53,538 bases of DNA, from positions 1 to 53,538 of the forward strand of contig NZ_VORR01000030.1 in NCBI RefSeq assembly GCF_007997085.1. Reading direction: 5' to 3'. Position 1 is the stretch's first letter, and the number at the start of each line of letters is the position of its first letter. The position numbers and the translations under genes were made by a program. Shown piece by piece: positions 17,732 through 26,659 of this stretch. The stretch comes from Polaribacter sp. IC066. GTDB taxonomy: Bacteria > Bacteroidota > Bacteroidia > Flavobacteriales > Flavobacteriaceae. Under the pieces are notes generated by a model, which saw only the letters and a program-made list of their open reading frames with translations, searched no databases and was not told the origin of the DNA.

Positions 17732-20341
17732 TTAACTATTTTCTGTTAAATCTGACTGATTTCTAAAAACTAGTCTGTCATCAAAAGCATCTAAAAGAAT
17801 AATGCTATCGGTTGTTACTTTTCCTGATAAAATTTCTTTAGAAAGTTGATTTAACACTTCTTTCTGAATGACTCTTTTTACAGGTCTTGCTCCAAATTCT
17901 GGTTGATACCCTTTTGTAGCTAAATAAGTAATTGCTTCGTCAGTTGCATCTAAAGTAATTTCTTGCTTGCCAATCATTTTCTTTAAATGGTCTATTTGTA
18001 ACTTTACGATCTTAAAAATATCTTTCTTTTTTAAAGGTGTAAACATAATGATATCATCAATTCGGTTTAAAAACTCTGGTCTTACAGATTTTTTTAATAG
18101 GCCCATCACTTCAATTTTTGCCAATTCTGTTGCGGCATCTATATCTGATTTTAAATCTGCAAATTTTTCTTGTATAATATGACTACCCATATTAGAGGTC
18201 ATAATAATGATGGTGTTTTTAAAATCTGCAACACGTCCTTTATTATCGGTTAATCTACCTTCATCTAAAACTTGTAATAAAACATTAAAAGTATCTGGAT
18301 GTGCTTTTTCAATTTCATCTAATAAAACCACAGAATACGGCCTTCTTCTTACTGCCTCTGTCAGCTGTCCGCCTTCATCATAACCAACATATCCCGGAGG
18401 CGCACCTAATAAACGGCTTACAGAATGGCGTTCTTGATATTCGCTCATATCAATACGCGTCATGGCATTTTCATCATCAAATAAATACTCTGCTAATGCT
18501 TTTGCTAATTCTGTTTTTCCAACTCCTGTAGTTCCTAAAAACAAGAAACTACCAATGGGTTTGTTGGGGTTTTGCAAACCAGCTCTAGATCTTCTTACTG
18601 CATCTGAAACAGCTACAATAGCTTCTTCTTGTCCAACAACTCTTTTATGCAACTGATCTTCGAGTTTTAGTAATTTTTCGCGTTCAGACTGAATCATTTT
18701 AGTTACCGGAACGCCCGTCCATTTTGCAACTACTTCTGCAATATCATCATAGGTTACTTCTTCTTTGATTAAAGATTTCTCTGATTGATTTTCTGCTAAC
18801 ACTTTTTGAAACTTCTCTAATTCTCCTTGCGCTTCTTTAATTTTTCCGTAACGTATTTCAGCAACCTTACCATAATCTCCTTCACGCTCTGCTTTTTCAG
18901 CTTCCACTTTAAAATCTTCAATTGCTGCTTTTGCATTCTGAATGTTATCGACAACCTCTTTTTCAGATTTCCACTTGGCATTCATTTCATTGCGTTCTTC
19001 TTTTAGATTTGCCAAATCAGAACGTAAAGATTTTAATTTGGTTTCGTCTTTTTCGCGTTTAATAGCTTCAATTTCAATTTCTAATTGCATTACTTTTCTG
19101 TCTAAAACATCCAATTCTTCTGGTTTAGAATTGATTTCCATACGCAGTTTTGCCATTGCTTCATCCATTAAATCAATTGCTTTATCAGGTAAAAAACGAT
19201 TGGTAATATAACGTTGAGACAATTCTACAGCACCAATAATTGCCTCGTCTTTAATACGAACTTTGTGGTGTGTTTCATATTTATCTTTAATTCCTCTTAA
19301 AATAGAGATGGCACTTTCCGTATCAGGCTCATTGACTAAAACCTTTTGAAAACGACGTTCTAACGCTTTGTCTTTTTCAAAATATTTCTGATATTCATCT
19401 AGAGTTGTTGCGCCGATAGCACGCAATTCGCCACGAGCTAAAGCAGGTTTTAATATATTTGCAGCATCCATAGCGCCACTTCCGCCGCCAGCCCCCACAA
19501 GTGTATGAATTTCATCAATAAATAAAACAATATCTCCTTCAGACGATGTTACCTCTTTAATGACTGCTTTTAAACGCTCTTCAAACTCACCTTTATATTT
19601 TGCACCAGCAATTAAGGCGCCCATATCTAAAGAAAAAATTAATTTATCTTTTAAATTTTCTGGCACATCGCCATCTACAATTCTGTGGGCCAAACCTTCT
19701 GCAATGGCAGTTTTTCCTGTTCCGGGTTCACCAACTAAAATTGGATTATTTTTTGTTCTTCTCGATAAAATTTGAAGCAAGCGTCTAATTTCTTCATCTC
19801 TACCAATTACGGGATCTAGTTTGCCGTTTTTAGCCAATTCATTTAAATTTTTAGCAAATTTATTTAAAGAATTATACGTTTCTTCTTGACTTTGAGAAGT
19901 TACTCTTTCTCCTTTTCTTAATTCTTCAATTGCCGCCGTTAAATGTTTTTCGGTAACGCCTTGGTCTTTTAAAACTTGGGCAATATTACTTTTAGATTTA
20001 AAAATGGCTAAAATTAAATGTTCAATAGAAACATAGTCATCCTTCATGTTTTTGGCGATGATGGCTGCTTCATTTAGAGATTTATTGGCTTCTCTAGAGA
20101 TCATTAAATCGGCTCCAGAAACTTTTGGTAAACTCTCTAATTGTTTCTCTACAATTTGATTTACAGTATCAATATTGATGTTTAATTTTTTTAACAAAAA
20201 AGGCAATACATTTTCATCTACTTGAGATAAAGCCTTAAAAATATGTTCGTTTTCTATTTGATTGTGTCCATAGCCTTGCGCCAATTGTTGCGCCAATTGT
20301 ATGGTTTCTTGAGACTTTGTTGTATAATTATTCAAGTTCAT
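17732..20341 (-). CDS. clpB: ATP-dependent disaggregase ClpB
   Basis: Hsp104-type hexameric chaperone that pulls polypeptides out of aggregates together with DnaK. The 869 residues show the Clp-N repeat domain ([20 protein letters not shown]), the first AAA+ module with Walker [14 protein letters not shown] and Walker [14 protein letters not shown], a long charged coiled-coil middle domain (about residues 410-530) that separates ClpB from ClpA/ClpC, and the second AAA+ module with [14 protein letters not shown] and [11 protein letters not shown]. The length and order are standard. The ATG at 20341 gives the usual MNLNNYT start. No CIRCE-type repeat was found upstream. Confidence 0.98.
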   Translation of the reverse strand: MNLNNYTTKSQETIQLAQQLAQGYGHNQIENEHIFKALSQVDENVLPFLLKKLNINIDTVNQIVEKQLESLPKVSGADLMISREANKSLNEAAIIAKNMKDDYVSIEHLILAIFKSKSNIAQVLKDQGVTEKHLTAAIEELRKGERVTSQSQEETYNSLNKFAKNLNELAKNGKLDPVIGRDEEIRRLLQILSRRTKNNPILVGEPGTGKTAIAEGLAHRIVDGDVPENLKDKLIFSLDMGALIAGAKYKGEFEERLKAVIKEVTSSEGDIVLFIDEIHTLVGAGGGSGAMDAANILKPALARGELRAIGATTLDEYQKYFEKDKALERRFQKVLVNEPDTESAISILRGIKDKYETHHKVRIKDEAIIGAVELSQRYITNRFLPDKAIDLMDEAMAKLRMEINSKPEELDVLDRKVMQLEIEIEAIKREKDETKLKSLRSDLANLKEERNEMNAKWKSEKEVVDNIQNAKAAIEDFKVEAEKAEREGDYGKVAEIRYGKIKEAQGELEKFQKVLAENQSEKSLIKEEVTYDDIAEVVAKWTGVPVTKMIQSEREKLLKLEDQLHKRVVGQEEAIVAVSDAVRRSRAGLQNPNKPIGSFLFLGTTGVGKTELAKALAEYLFDDENAMTRIDMSEYQERHSVSRLLGAPPGYVGYDEGGQLTEAVRRRPYSVVLLDEIEKAHPDTFNVLLQVLDEGRLTDNKGRVADFKNTIIIMTSNMGSHIIQEKFADLKSDIDAATELAKIEVMGLLKKSVRPEFLNRIDDIIMFTPLKKKDIFKIVKLQIDHLKKMIGKQEITLDATDEAITYLATKGYQPEFGARPVKRVIQKEVLNQLSKEILSGKVTTDSIILLDAFDDRLVFRNQSDLTENS

Positions 20342-20485
20342 TTTCTTTTATTTTTTTTTGCAAGAGAGCAAGCGTTCTTGCGTTATTTGTTACTTTTTTA
20401 CATTTCACTAGAATCAATTATAATACCAATTTCATATTTTTCTACAATCAGCCAAATTGTCGTTAAAAACCTTATTAACACTGAC

Positions 20486-20515
20486 TTTTTGACTGAATAA
20501 AGTTCCGTATATTTG
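20486..20515 (+). promoter_or_regulatory. promoter of ytxJ
   Basis: TTTTTG (20486-20491) and TATATTTG (20508-20515), separated by 16 bases, 25 bases ahead of the ATG at 20541. Confidence 0.55.
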
Positions 20516-20540
20516 CACTTTTAAAATCATAAAACAAGAA

Positions 20541-20942
20541 ATGGGTATATTAAATAACATATTTGGAAGTAAAGACGGAGAGAAGTCAAAAGAAGAAAAA
20601 AAGTCATATTTAAATTGGATTCCTTTAACATCTTTAGATCAGTTAAACGAGATTAAAGAACAATCTAAAATAGAAGCTGTTTTAATTTTTAAAGATTCTA
20701 CGCGTTGCGGAATTAGTAAAGTGGTTATTAAGCAGTTTCAGAGCTTATTTTTAGAAGAACATCAAAATTTAAAAGTCTATTATTTAGATTTATTAAATCA
20801 CAGAGATATTTCTGCAGAGATTGGAGTTTTGTTTGATGTTACGCATCAATCACCACAATTAATTGTTGTTAAAAATGAAGTTTCTGTGCACCATGCGTCT
20901 CATTCTGAAATCACAGAAGTAAATTTATCAAGATTTATATAG
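20541..20942 (+). CDS. ytxJ: bacillithiol-system redox protein YtxJ
   Basis: A 133-residue thioredoxin-fold protein. The conserved pattern runs LNWIPLTSLDQLNEI, then VLIFKDSTRCGISKVV with a single redox cysteine in TRCGIS, and a C-terminal SPQLIVVKNEVSVHHASH that contains the cis-proline. This is the bacilliredoxin-like monothiol YtxJ family, which handles bacillithiol-mixed disulfides. Its presence implies that the organism makes bacillithiol; the synthesis genes are not in this window. It has its own promoter and no downstream partner within the transcript except possibly the helicase 60 bases on. Confidence 0.9.
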   Translation: MGILNNIFGSKDGEKSKEEKKSYLNWIPLTSLDQLNEIKEQSKIEAVLIFKDSTRCGISKVVIKQFQSLFLEEHQNLKVYYLDLLNHRDISAEIGVLFDVTHQSPQLIVVKNEVSVHHASHSEITEVNLSRFI

Positions 20943-20949
20943 GATAAAC

Positions 20950-20981
20950 TTGCATTAAACCTTATTTAAGTCTTATTTTTG
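20950..20981 (+). promoter_or_regulatory. promoter of the helicase gene
   Basis: TTG (20950-20952) and TATTTTTG (20974-20981), separated by 21 bases, 21 bases ahead of the TTG start at 21003. The position supports that start, since no ATG lies between the box and the helicase motifs. Confidence 0.5.
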
Positions 20982-21002
20982 TATTTTAAATTTTTATAAA
21001 TT

Positions 21003-22550
21003 TTGGCAGAAACTAAGACTACAGAAACTAGTATTGGAAAAGAATTATACGGATATCAAAAAGATGCTCTTACAGAGATTTTTGAAAGGTTTGATACCGC
21101 ACCACAAGATTATCATCTGTTGTACCAGTTACCAACGGGGGGTGGTAAAACCGTTATTTTCTCTGAAATTGTCAGGCGATATATAGAAAAATTTAAAAAG
21201 AAAGTTTTAGTGCTTACGCACAGAATTGAATTGAGTAAGCAGACTTCTAAAATGTTAGTAGAGTTTGGTGTCAATAATAAAATAATCAATTCTACTGCAA
21301 ATTTAGAAGATCAGGAAGATTTTCATTGTTTTGTGGCCATGGTAGAAACCTTAAAAAATAGGTTGAATGATGACAAACTAGATATTTCTGATATCGGATT
21401 GGTTATTGTAGATGAAGCACATTATAATTCTTTCACAAAAATATTTAAATTCTTTCACGATTCTTTTATTTTAGGAGTTACTGCAACCCCTTTGAGTTCT
21501 AACATTAAATTACCAATGTATGAGAATTATCAAGAATTATTTGTGGGAGAATCAATTCAAGATTTAATTGATAGTGAATACCTGGCAAAGGGTAATATGT
21601 ACTCTTATAACGTAGGTTTAACGTCTTTAGAAGTTGGTGCAAACGGAGATTATACGGTGAAATCTTCTGAAGATTTGTATACCAATACCGACATGCTTTC
21701 TAAACTTATTGCAGCCTATGAAGAAACCGCAAAAGGGAAGAAAACATTAATCTTTAATAACGGAATTAACACATCGATTCAGGTATACCACGCTTTTAAA
21801 AAAGCAGGATATCCTATTGCGCATCTAGATAATACGAATACAAGAAAAGAAAGAGAGTTTATTTTAAAGTGGTTTCATAAAACACCAAATGCCATTATTA
21901 CTTCTGTGAGTATTTTAACCACTGGTTTTGATGAACCAAGTATTGAGGCGATTATTCTAAATAGAGCAACGAAATCTTTGACCTTATATTATCAGATGAT
22001 TGGTCGTGGTTCTCGTATTTTTGGAAGTAACAGTACCTTTGATGTGATTGATTTGGGAAACAACTTTCATAGATTTGGGCCTTGGGGCGCAGATTTAGAT
22101 TGGCAAAAAATGTTTAGAGCACCAGATTATTATCTAAATGCAATTTTATCTGATGAAGAAATAGAAAGTACGTTTAGATATGAATTGCCTGCGGATGTAA
22201 AAAAAGAGTTTGAAAAATCAAAGGATACTTATTTCGATATGAAATTCATTTATATTGATACAATTAGATCTGGAGAATCTTCTAAACGAGTTTTAGAAAA
22301 GTCGATAGAACATCATGCAAAAATGTGCATAGAAAATAGTGAAGATGTATTTGATGCCTTAATTCTGGCCAGAATGCTAGGAGAGGAAATCGATGATCGA
22401 ATTAACAGATACGCAAAATGTATTTCTAAAAGCACTCATAATTTTGTTACGTGGTTAAAAGATGATTACAGGAAGAAATTAAATGCCTATTTACGTGCTA
22501 ATTTTGACGAAGACTTTGAAGAAATTCATGGTTACCCGCCGGAAGAGTAA
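21003..22550 (+). CDS. DEAD/DEAH-box superfamily 2 helicase
   Basis: A 515-residue SF2 ATPase. Motif I is LPTGGGKTVIFSEIV (about residues 40-54), motif II VIVDEAHYNS, motif III GVTATPL; the C-terminal RecA-like domain has ILTTGFDEPSIEAIILNRAT and the arginine-finger motif QMIGRGSR. These are the features of UvrB/RecG-like and type III restriction (ResIII) helicases. There is no extra nuclease or methylase domain and no such gene next to it, so restriction is unlikely; a role in DNA or RNA remodelling is inferred. The start is TTG (21003): the next in-frame methionine is after motif I and a promoter box lies just upstream. Confidence 0.92.
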   Translation: MAETKTTETSIGKELYGYQKDALTEIFERFDTAPQDYHLLYQLPTGGGKTVIFSEIVRRYIEKFKKKVLVLTHRIELSKQTSKMLVEFGVNNKIINSTANLEDQEDFHCFVAMVETLKNRLNDDKLDISDIGLVIVDEAHYNSFTKIFKFFHDSFILGVTATPLSSNIKLPMYENYQELFVGESIQDLIDSEYLAKGNMYSYNVGLTSLEVGANGDYTVKSSEDLYTNTDMLSKLIAAYEETAKGKKTLIFNNGINTSIQVYHAFKKAGYPIAHLDNTNTRKEREFILKWFHKTPNAIITSVSILTTGFDEPSIEAIILNRATKSLTLYYQMIGRGSRIFGSNSTFDVIDLGNNFHRFGPWGADLDWQKMFRAPDYYLNAILSDEEIESTFRYELPADVKKEFEKSKDTYFDMKFIYIDTIRSGESSKRVLEKSIEHHAKMCIENSEDVFDALILARMLGEEIDDRINRYAKCISKSTHNFVTWLKDDYRKKLNAYLRANFDEDFEEIHGYPPEE

Positions 22551-22567
22551 TCTTTACAAGAAAAATT

Positions 22568-22596
22568 AAAAGTGAAATTTATTTTCACTTTTTTTT
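22568..22596 (+). terminator. intrinsic terminator after the helicase gene
   Basis: AAAAGTGAAA (22568-22577) pairs with TTTTCACTTTT and runs into a T stretch. Confidence 0.75.
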
Positions 22597-22909
22597 GTTT
22601 TTATATTTTTGTATTTAAATATTATTTATATTTACATACTTGTTTAAGTAAAAATGTTTAGTTTTTCTTATTTCGTGCGTAATCATTTTATGGAGAATAA
22701 TGGTTACCAAGCATTTTGGAAATGTACCGAAAAAATTAAGATATCTCCATCTTCTTTACCCCACGAACTACATCTTTTTTCAAAGTTGCATGTTGTTTAT
22801 TTAAAAATATTACAGTGATAAACCCTTTCTTTTAAGGCTTATTTTCATAGTCTAAAAAACACTTTTTTAGCTAAGACACATTTATCATTTAATAAATTTA
22901 AAAACAAAA
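22597..22909. other. gene-free leader region ahead of speA
   Basis: About 310 bases without a convincing gene. An open frame of 54 codons exists at 22654-22818 (MFSFSYFVRNHFMENNGYQA...), but its composition gives no support and it was not called. A hairpin CTAAAAAA-CAC-TTTTTTAG lies near 22853-22871, about 40 bases ahead of speA. A long leader before a polyamine operon could carry regulation, but no known motif is recognised. Confidence 0.4.
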
Positions 22910-24301
22910 GTGAATACAAAATACATAGATTTAGTAGAGCAAACCTTCGATTTTCCTCAGGAGGAGTTTAAAACAGAAAACAATAAATTGTTTTGGCATG
23001 GTATTAATTTAATGGAATTAACAGCAAATTATGGCGCTCCATTAAAATTCACCTACCTTCCAAAAATAACAGAAAACATCAACAAAGCAAAAGGATGGTT
23101 TAAAAATAGTATTGAAAAGCATGACTATAAAGGCAAATATTTTTATAGTTATTGTACTAAAAGCTCTCATTTTAAACACATTTTACATGAAGCTTTAAAA
23201 AATGACATCCACATCGAAACATCTTCTGCTTTCGATATTGATATTGTAAAAAGTTTAAAGCAAGAGGGAAAAATAAAAGATGATACTTTTATTATTTGTA
23301 ACGGTTTTAAGCGCGATCAATACATTAAAAATATTGGAGAGTTGATCAATTCGGGTCATAAAAATTGCGTTCCTATTATCGATAACTACGAAGAATTATC
23401 GCTTTTGCGAAAAGAAACAAAGAAAAAATTTAAAGTAGGGATTAGAATTGCTTCTGAAGAAGAACCAAAATTTGAATTTTATACTTCTAGATTAGGGATT
23501 GGCTATAAAAATATCGTTTCATTTTACGAACGAGAAATTTCTAATAGCAAGCAAGTAGATTTAAAAATGCTGCACTTTTTTATCAATACTGGTATTAAAG
23601 ACAATGCGTATTATTGGAACGAATTAATGAAGTGTTTAAATGTATACATCAACTTAAAAAAAGTGTGTACTTCTTTAGACAGTTTAAATATTGGAGGTGG
23701 TTTTCCTATAAAAAACTCATTAGCTTTTGATTTTGATTATGCCTATATGATCGATGAGATTGTACATCAAATACAGCAAGCTTGTGACGAAGCAGAAGTA
23801 GATGTACCTAATATTTATACTGAATTTGGTAGTTTTACCGTAGGAGAATCTGGTGCTGCTATTTACGAAGTTTTATATCAGAAAAAACAAAACGACAGAG
23901 AGTTGTGGAACATGATTAATTCCTCTTTTATCACAACATTGCCAGATACTTGGGCAATTAATAAGCGTTTTATTATGTTGCCATTAAATAAATGGAACAG
24001 ACAATATGAGCGTGTTTTATTAGGTGGTTTAACCTGTGATAGTGATGATTATTACAATTCAGAGCAACATGTTAACGGAATTTATTTGCCCGTGTATGAA
24101 AAAGACAAACCCTTGTATATAGGCTTTTTTAATACAGGTGCTTACCAAGAAACTATTGGTGGTTTTGGTGGCTTACAACATTGCTTGGTTCCGCATCCTA
24201 AACATTTAATTATAGATCGAGATGAAAATGGAGAACTACAGATTAAACTGTTTAAGGAACAACAAAAAAGTAGCGAATTACTTTCAATTTTAGGATATTA
24301 A
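22910..24301 (+). CDS. speA: biosynthetic arginine decarboxylase
   Basis: PLP-dependent fold III (alanine racemase-like) decarboxylase that turns arginine into agmatine. The PLP lysine is in YSYCTKSSHF; the phosphate-binding glycine loop is NIGGGFPI; the active-site cysteine motif is CDSDDYYN. At 463 residues it is the short Bacteroidota form, lacking the insert and extra domain of E. coli SpeA (about 650). The start is GTG at 22910, giving MNTKYIDLVEQTFDFP; no better upstream or downstream ATG keeps the conserved N-terminus. It is followed by speB after 42 bases. The assignment to arginine rather than another basic amino acid rests mainly on the speB neighbour. Confidence 0.9.
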   Translation: MNTKYIDLVEQTFDFPQEEFKTENNKLFWHGINLMELTANYGAPLKFTYLPKITENINKAKGWFKNSIEKHDYKGKYFYSYCTKSSHFKHILHEALKNDIHIETSSAFDIDIVKSLKQEGKIKDDTFIICNGFKRDQYIKNIGELINSGHKNCVPIIDNYEELSLLRKETKKKFKVGIRIASEEEPKFEFYTSRLGIGYKNIVSFYEREISNSKQVDLKMLHFFINTGIKDNAYYWNELMKCLNVYINLKKVCTSLDSLNIGGGFPIKNSLAFDFDYAYMIDEIVHQIQQACDEAEVDVPNIYTEFGSFTVGESGAAIYEVLYQKKQNDRELWNMINSSFITTLPDTWAINKRFIMLPLNKWNRQYERVLLGGLTCDSDDYYNSEQHVNGIYLPVYEKDKPLYIGFFNTGAYQETIGGFGGLQHCLVPHPKHLIIDRDENGELQIKLFKEQQKSSELLSILGY

Positions 24302-24343
24302 AACAAATTACAAGAAGAAAATTTCTTGATCAAAAAAAACAAC

Positions 24344-25288
24344 ATGAATAACAATAAAACATACGCAGGCATTCCACAAGAGTTTGGAAACCTATCCACA
24401 TCAAAAATAGTAATTATTCCTGTTCCTTATGACGGTACAAGTACATGGCAAAAAGGAGCTGATAAAGGGCCGCAAGCATTTTTAGAGGCATCAGAAAACA
24501 TGGAGTTGTACGATATAGAAACAGATTCTGAAGTGTACAAAAAAGGGGTGTTTTTAGCAGATGCAATTACAGAAAAATCGTCTCCAGAAGCGGTTGTAGA
24601 AGAAGTGCATCAAACAACTAAAAAATACCTTAACAGAAATAAATTTGTAACTGTTTTTGGTGGTGAGCATTCAATTTCTATAGGAACTATTAGAGCATTT
24701 AACGAATGTTTCGATAATTTAACAGTTCTTCATATTGATGCGCACGCAGATTTACGCAAAGAATATGATGGTTCTAAATGCAACCATGCGTGTGCAGTGT
24801 ACGAAGCAAATAAAAACACCAACTTGGTTCAGGTAGGAATTAGAAGTATGGATATTTCAGAAAAGAGAGAAATGAATCTTGATAAGGTGTTTTTTGCGCA
24901 TGAAATGGCTGCAAATGAAGACTGGATAGATGATGTTTTAGATCAATTAACAAATAATATTTTTATTACGTTTGATTTAGATGTACTAGATCCTTCTATA
25001 ATGCCCTCTACAGGAACTCCAGAACCGGGAGGTTTATTTTATTATGAAACATTAGAATTTCTTAAACGTGTTTTTGAAGAGAAAAATGTGGTAGGATTTG
25101 ATATGGTAGAGTTATGCCCAAATAAGGATGAAAAATCATCTGATTTTTTAGCAGCTAAACTTTTTTATAAAATGTTAAGCTACAAGTTTGCAGAAAACCA
25201 AGACTCTTACGACAGTCGAGATGAAAAAGACGACTCAAACCCATTTAGCAAGTTATCAAAATTTAAAAATGAAGAAGATGAATACTAA
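24344..25288 (+). CDS. speB: agmatinase
   Basis: Ureohydrolase that cleaves agmatine to putrescine and urea with a two-manganese centre. All ligand motifs are visible: GGEHSIS, HIDAHADLR, and TFDLDVLDPSIMPSTGTPEPGG in two blocks (D-x-D-x-x-D). The 314-residue length is standard. The ATG at 24344 (MNNNKTYAGIPQEFG) is chosen; a TTG at 24326 would add six residues. The C-terminal end is an acidic charged tail (DEKDDSNPFSK) whose codons overlap the start of the next gene by 11 bases, so the two are translationally coupled. Confidence 0.94.
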   Translation: MNNNKTYAGIPQEFGNLSTSKIVIIPVPYDGTSTWQKGADKGPQAFLEASENMELYDIETDSEVYKKGVFLADAITEKSSPEAVVEEVHQTTKKYLNRNKFVTVFGGEHSISIGTIRAFNECFDNLTVLHIDAHADLRKEYDGSKCNHACAVYEANKNTNLVQVGIRSMDISEKREMNLDKVFFAHEMAANEDWIDDVLDQLTNNIFITFDLDVLDPSIMPSTGTPEPGGLFYYETLEFLKRVFEEKNVVGFDMVELCPNKDEKSSDFLAAKLFYKMLSYKFAENQDSYDSRDEKDDSNPFSKLSKFKNEEDEY

Positions 25289-26255
25289 TAAAAAACCAAT
25301 TTCAGAATTTATAGAAAAATATTTTCTGCATTTTAACGCGGCTGCATTAGTAGATGCTGCAAAAGGATATGAAGTGCAATTAGAAAAGGGCTCTAAAATG
25401 CTAGTTTCTTTAGCAGGGGCTATGAGTACCGCAGAAATAGGAAAGATTTTTGCAGAAATGATTCGCCAAGATAAAGTACATATTATTTCTTGTACCGGTG
25501 CCAATTTAGAGGAAGATGTAATGAATTTAGTTGCGCATTCTCATTATAAGAGAGTACCTAACTATAGAGATTTAACGCCACAAGACGAATGGGATTTATT
25601 AGAAAAGGGATTAAATAGGGTTACAGATACTTGTATTCCAGAAGAAGAAGCTTTTAGAAGAATTCAAAAACATATTGTAAAAATATGGAAAGATGCTGAA
25701 GCAAATAATGAGCGTTTTTTACCACATGAATATATGTACAAATTATTGCTTTCTGGAGTTTTGGAAGAGCATTATGAAATAGATATTAAAGATTCTTGGA
25801 TGTATGCTGCTGCAGAAAAAAACTTACCAATTATTTGTCCTGGCTGGGAAGATTCAACCATGGGTAATATTTTTGCATCGTATGTAATGAAAGGAGAGTT
25901 AAAAGCAACTACCATGAAATCTGGTATTGAGTATATGACTTTTTTAGCAGATTGGTATACAGAAAATTCAGCTAACGGAATTGGTTTCTTTCAAATAGGA
26001 GGAGGAATCGCTGGTGATTTTCCTATTTGTGTAGTACCAATGTTGTATCAAGATATGGAAAGAACTGATACACCTTTTTGGAGTTATTTTTGTCAGATTT
26101 CTGATTCTACAACAAGCTATGGTTCGTATTCTGGTGCTGTACCAAACGAAAAAATTACTTGGGGTAAGTTAGATATTAATACGCCTAAATTTATAATCGA
26201 AAGTGATGCAACGATTGTTGCACCCTTAATTTTTGCTTATTTATTAGAAATGTAA
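25278..26255 (+). CDS. deoxyhypusine synthase family protein (probable polyamine synthase)
   Basis: A 325-residue deoxyhypusine synthase homologue. The NAD-binding and active-site regions are recognisable (SLAGAMSTAEIG, SCTGANLEEDV, CPGWEDSTMG, FFQIGGGIAGDF), and the catalytic lysine is kept as K297 in ITWGKLDI, equivalent to human K329 in SWGK. Bacteria lack eIF5A, the substrate of the eukaryotic enzyme. Family members in bacteria and plants can join aminobutyl groups to amines, as homospermidine synthase does, so with speA and speB upstream a role in making a polyamine from putrescine or spermidine is the best inference. The ATG at 25278 overlaps the end of speB; the upstream frame extension to 25188 lies inside speB and is rejected. 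Confidence 0.88.
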   Translation: MNTNKKPISEFIEKYFLHFNAAALVDAAKGYEVQLEKGSKMLVSLAGAMSTAEIGKIFAEMIRQDKVHIISCTGANLEEDVMNLVAHSHYKRVPNYRDLTPQDEWDLLEKGLNRVTDTCIPEEEAFRRIQKHIVKIWKDAEANNERFLPHEYMYKLLLSGVLEEHYEIDIKDSWMYAAAEKNLPIICPGWEDSTMGNIFASYVMKGELKATTMKSGIEYMTFLADWYTENSANGIGFFQIGGGIAGDFPICVVPMLYQDMERTDTPFWSYFCQISDSTTSYGSYSGAVPNEKITWGKLDINTPKFIIESDATIVAPLIFAYLLEM

Positions 26256-26260
26256 CTGTT

Positions 26261-26542
26261 ATGAAAAGAGTCATTGTAGAATATGCAAAATTGACAACTG
26301 ATATTTTAGATATGTTAGTTGAAAAGTACCCTGACGGATATGAGTATTCAGATGTAATTTCCTTTAAAAATGCAAAAGGGGAAACCATAAAAGCCGTAGA
26401 AGTAAAGACAGAAGACACTATTTATTTAGTTAAAATTAGTTCTAAACTTGAGCAAACTATGGAAGATTATGCAGAAGATGAAGATTCATTTGAAGATGAA
26501 AGCGATTTAGATTTAGATGATTTAGAAGAGGATGAAGATTAA
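26261..26542 (+). CDS. small acidic protein at the end of the polyamine operon
   Basis: A 93-residue protein starting five bases after the deoxyhypusine synthase stop, so clearly in the same operon. The first ~65 residues form a compact mixed alpha/beta segment (VIVEYAKLTTDILDMLVEKY, FKNAKGETIKAVEVKTEDT); the last ~30 are almost entirely aspartate, glutamate and serine. Similar proteins are common in Flavobacteriia and are sometimes labelled DNA primase in databases from memory, which nothing in the sequence supports. An acidic tail could bind polyamines or mimic nucleic acid. Function unknown. Confidence 0.8.
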   Translation: MKRVIVEYAKLTTDILDMLVEKYPDGYEYSDVISFKNAKGETIKAVEVKTEDTIYLVKISSKLEQTMEDYAEDEDSFEDESDLDLDDLEEDED

Positions 26543-26566
26543 ATAAAAAATAGCATAAAGAAAAAT

Positions 26567-26594
26567 AGCTCCGAAATATCGGAGCTTTTTTTTT
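26567..26594 (+). terminator. terminator of the polyamine operon
   Basis: AGCTCCGA (26567-26574), loop AATA, TCGGAGCT (26579-26586), then eight or more T. Confidence 0.92.
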
Positions 26595-26659
26595 ATGATT
26601 AAAAATCAACTTTTAGAGATTTTTTTTAATGAAAATGCTTGTGAATTCTTCTACTAAAA

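Noticed and set aside
22654..22818. A 54-codon ORF in the leader of speA
   Set aside because: No homology, no promoter fitting its start, and residue composition typical of random AT-rich sequence; mentioned only in the region note.
25188..25277. A 30-codon upstream extension of the deoxyhypusine synthase homologue
   Set aside because: It lies wholly inside speB in another frame; the conserved protein begins at the ATG at 25278.
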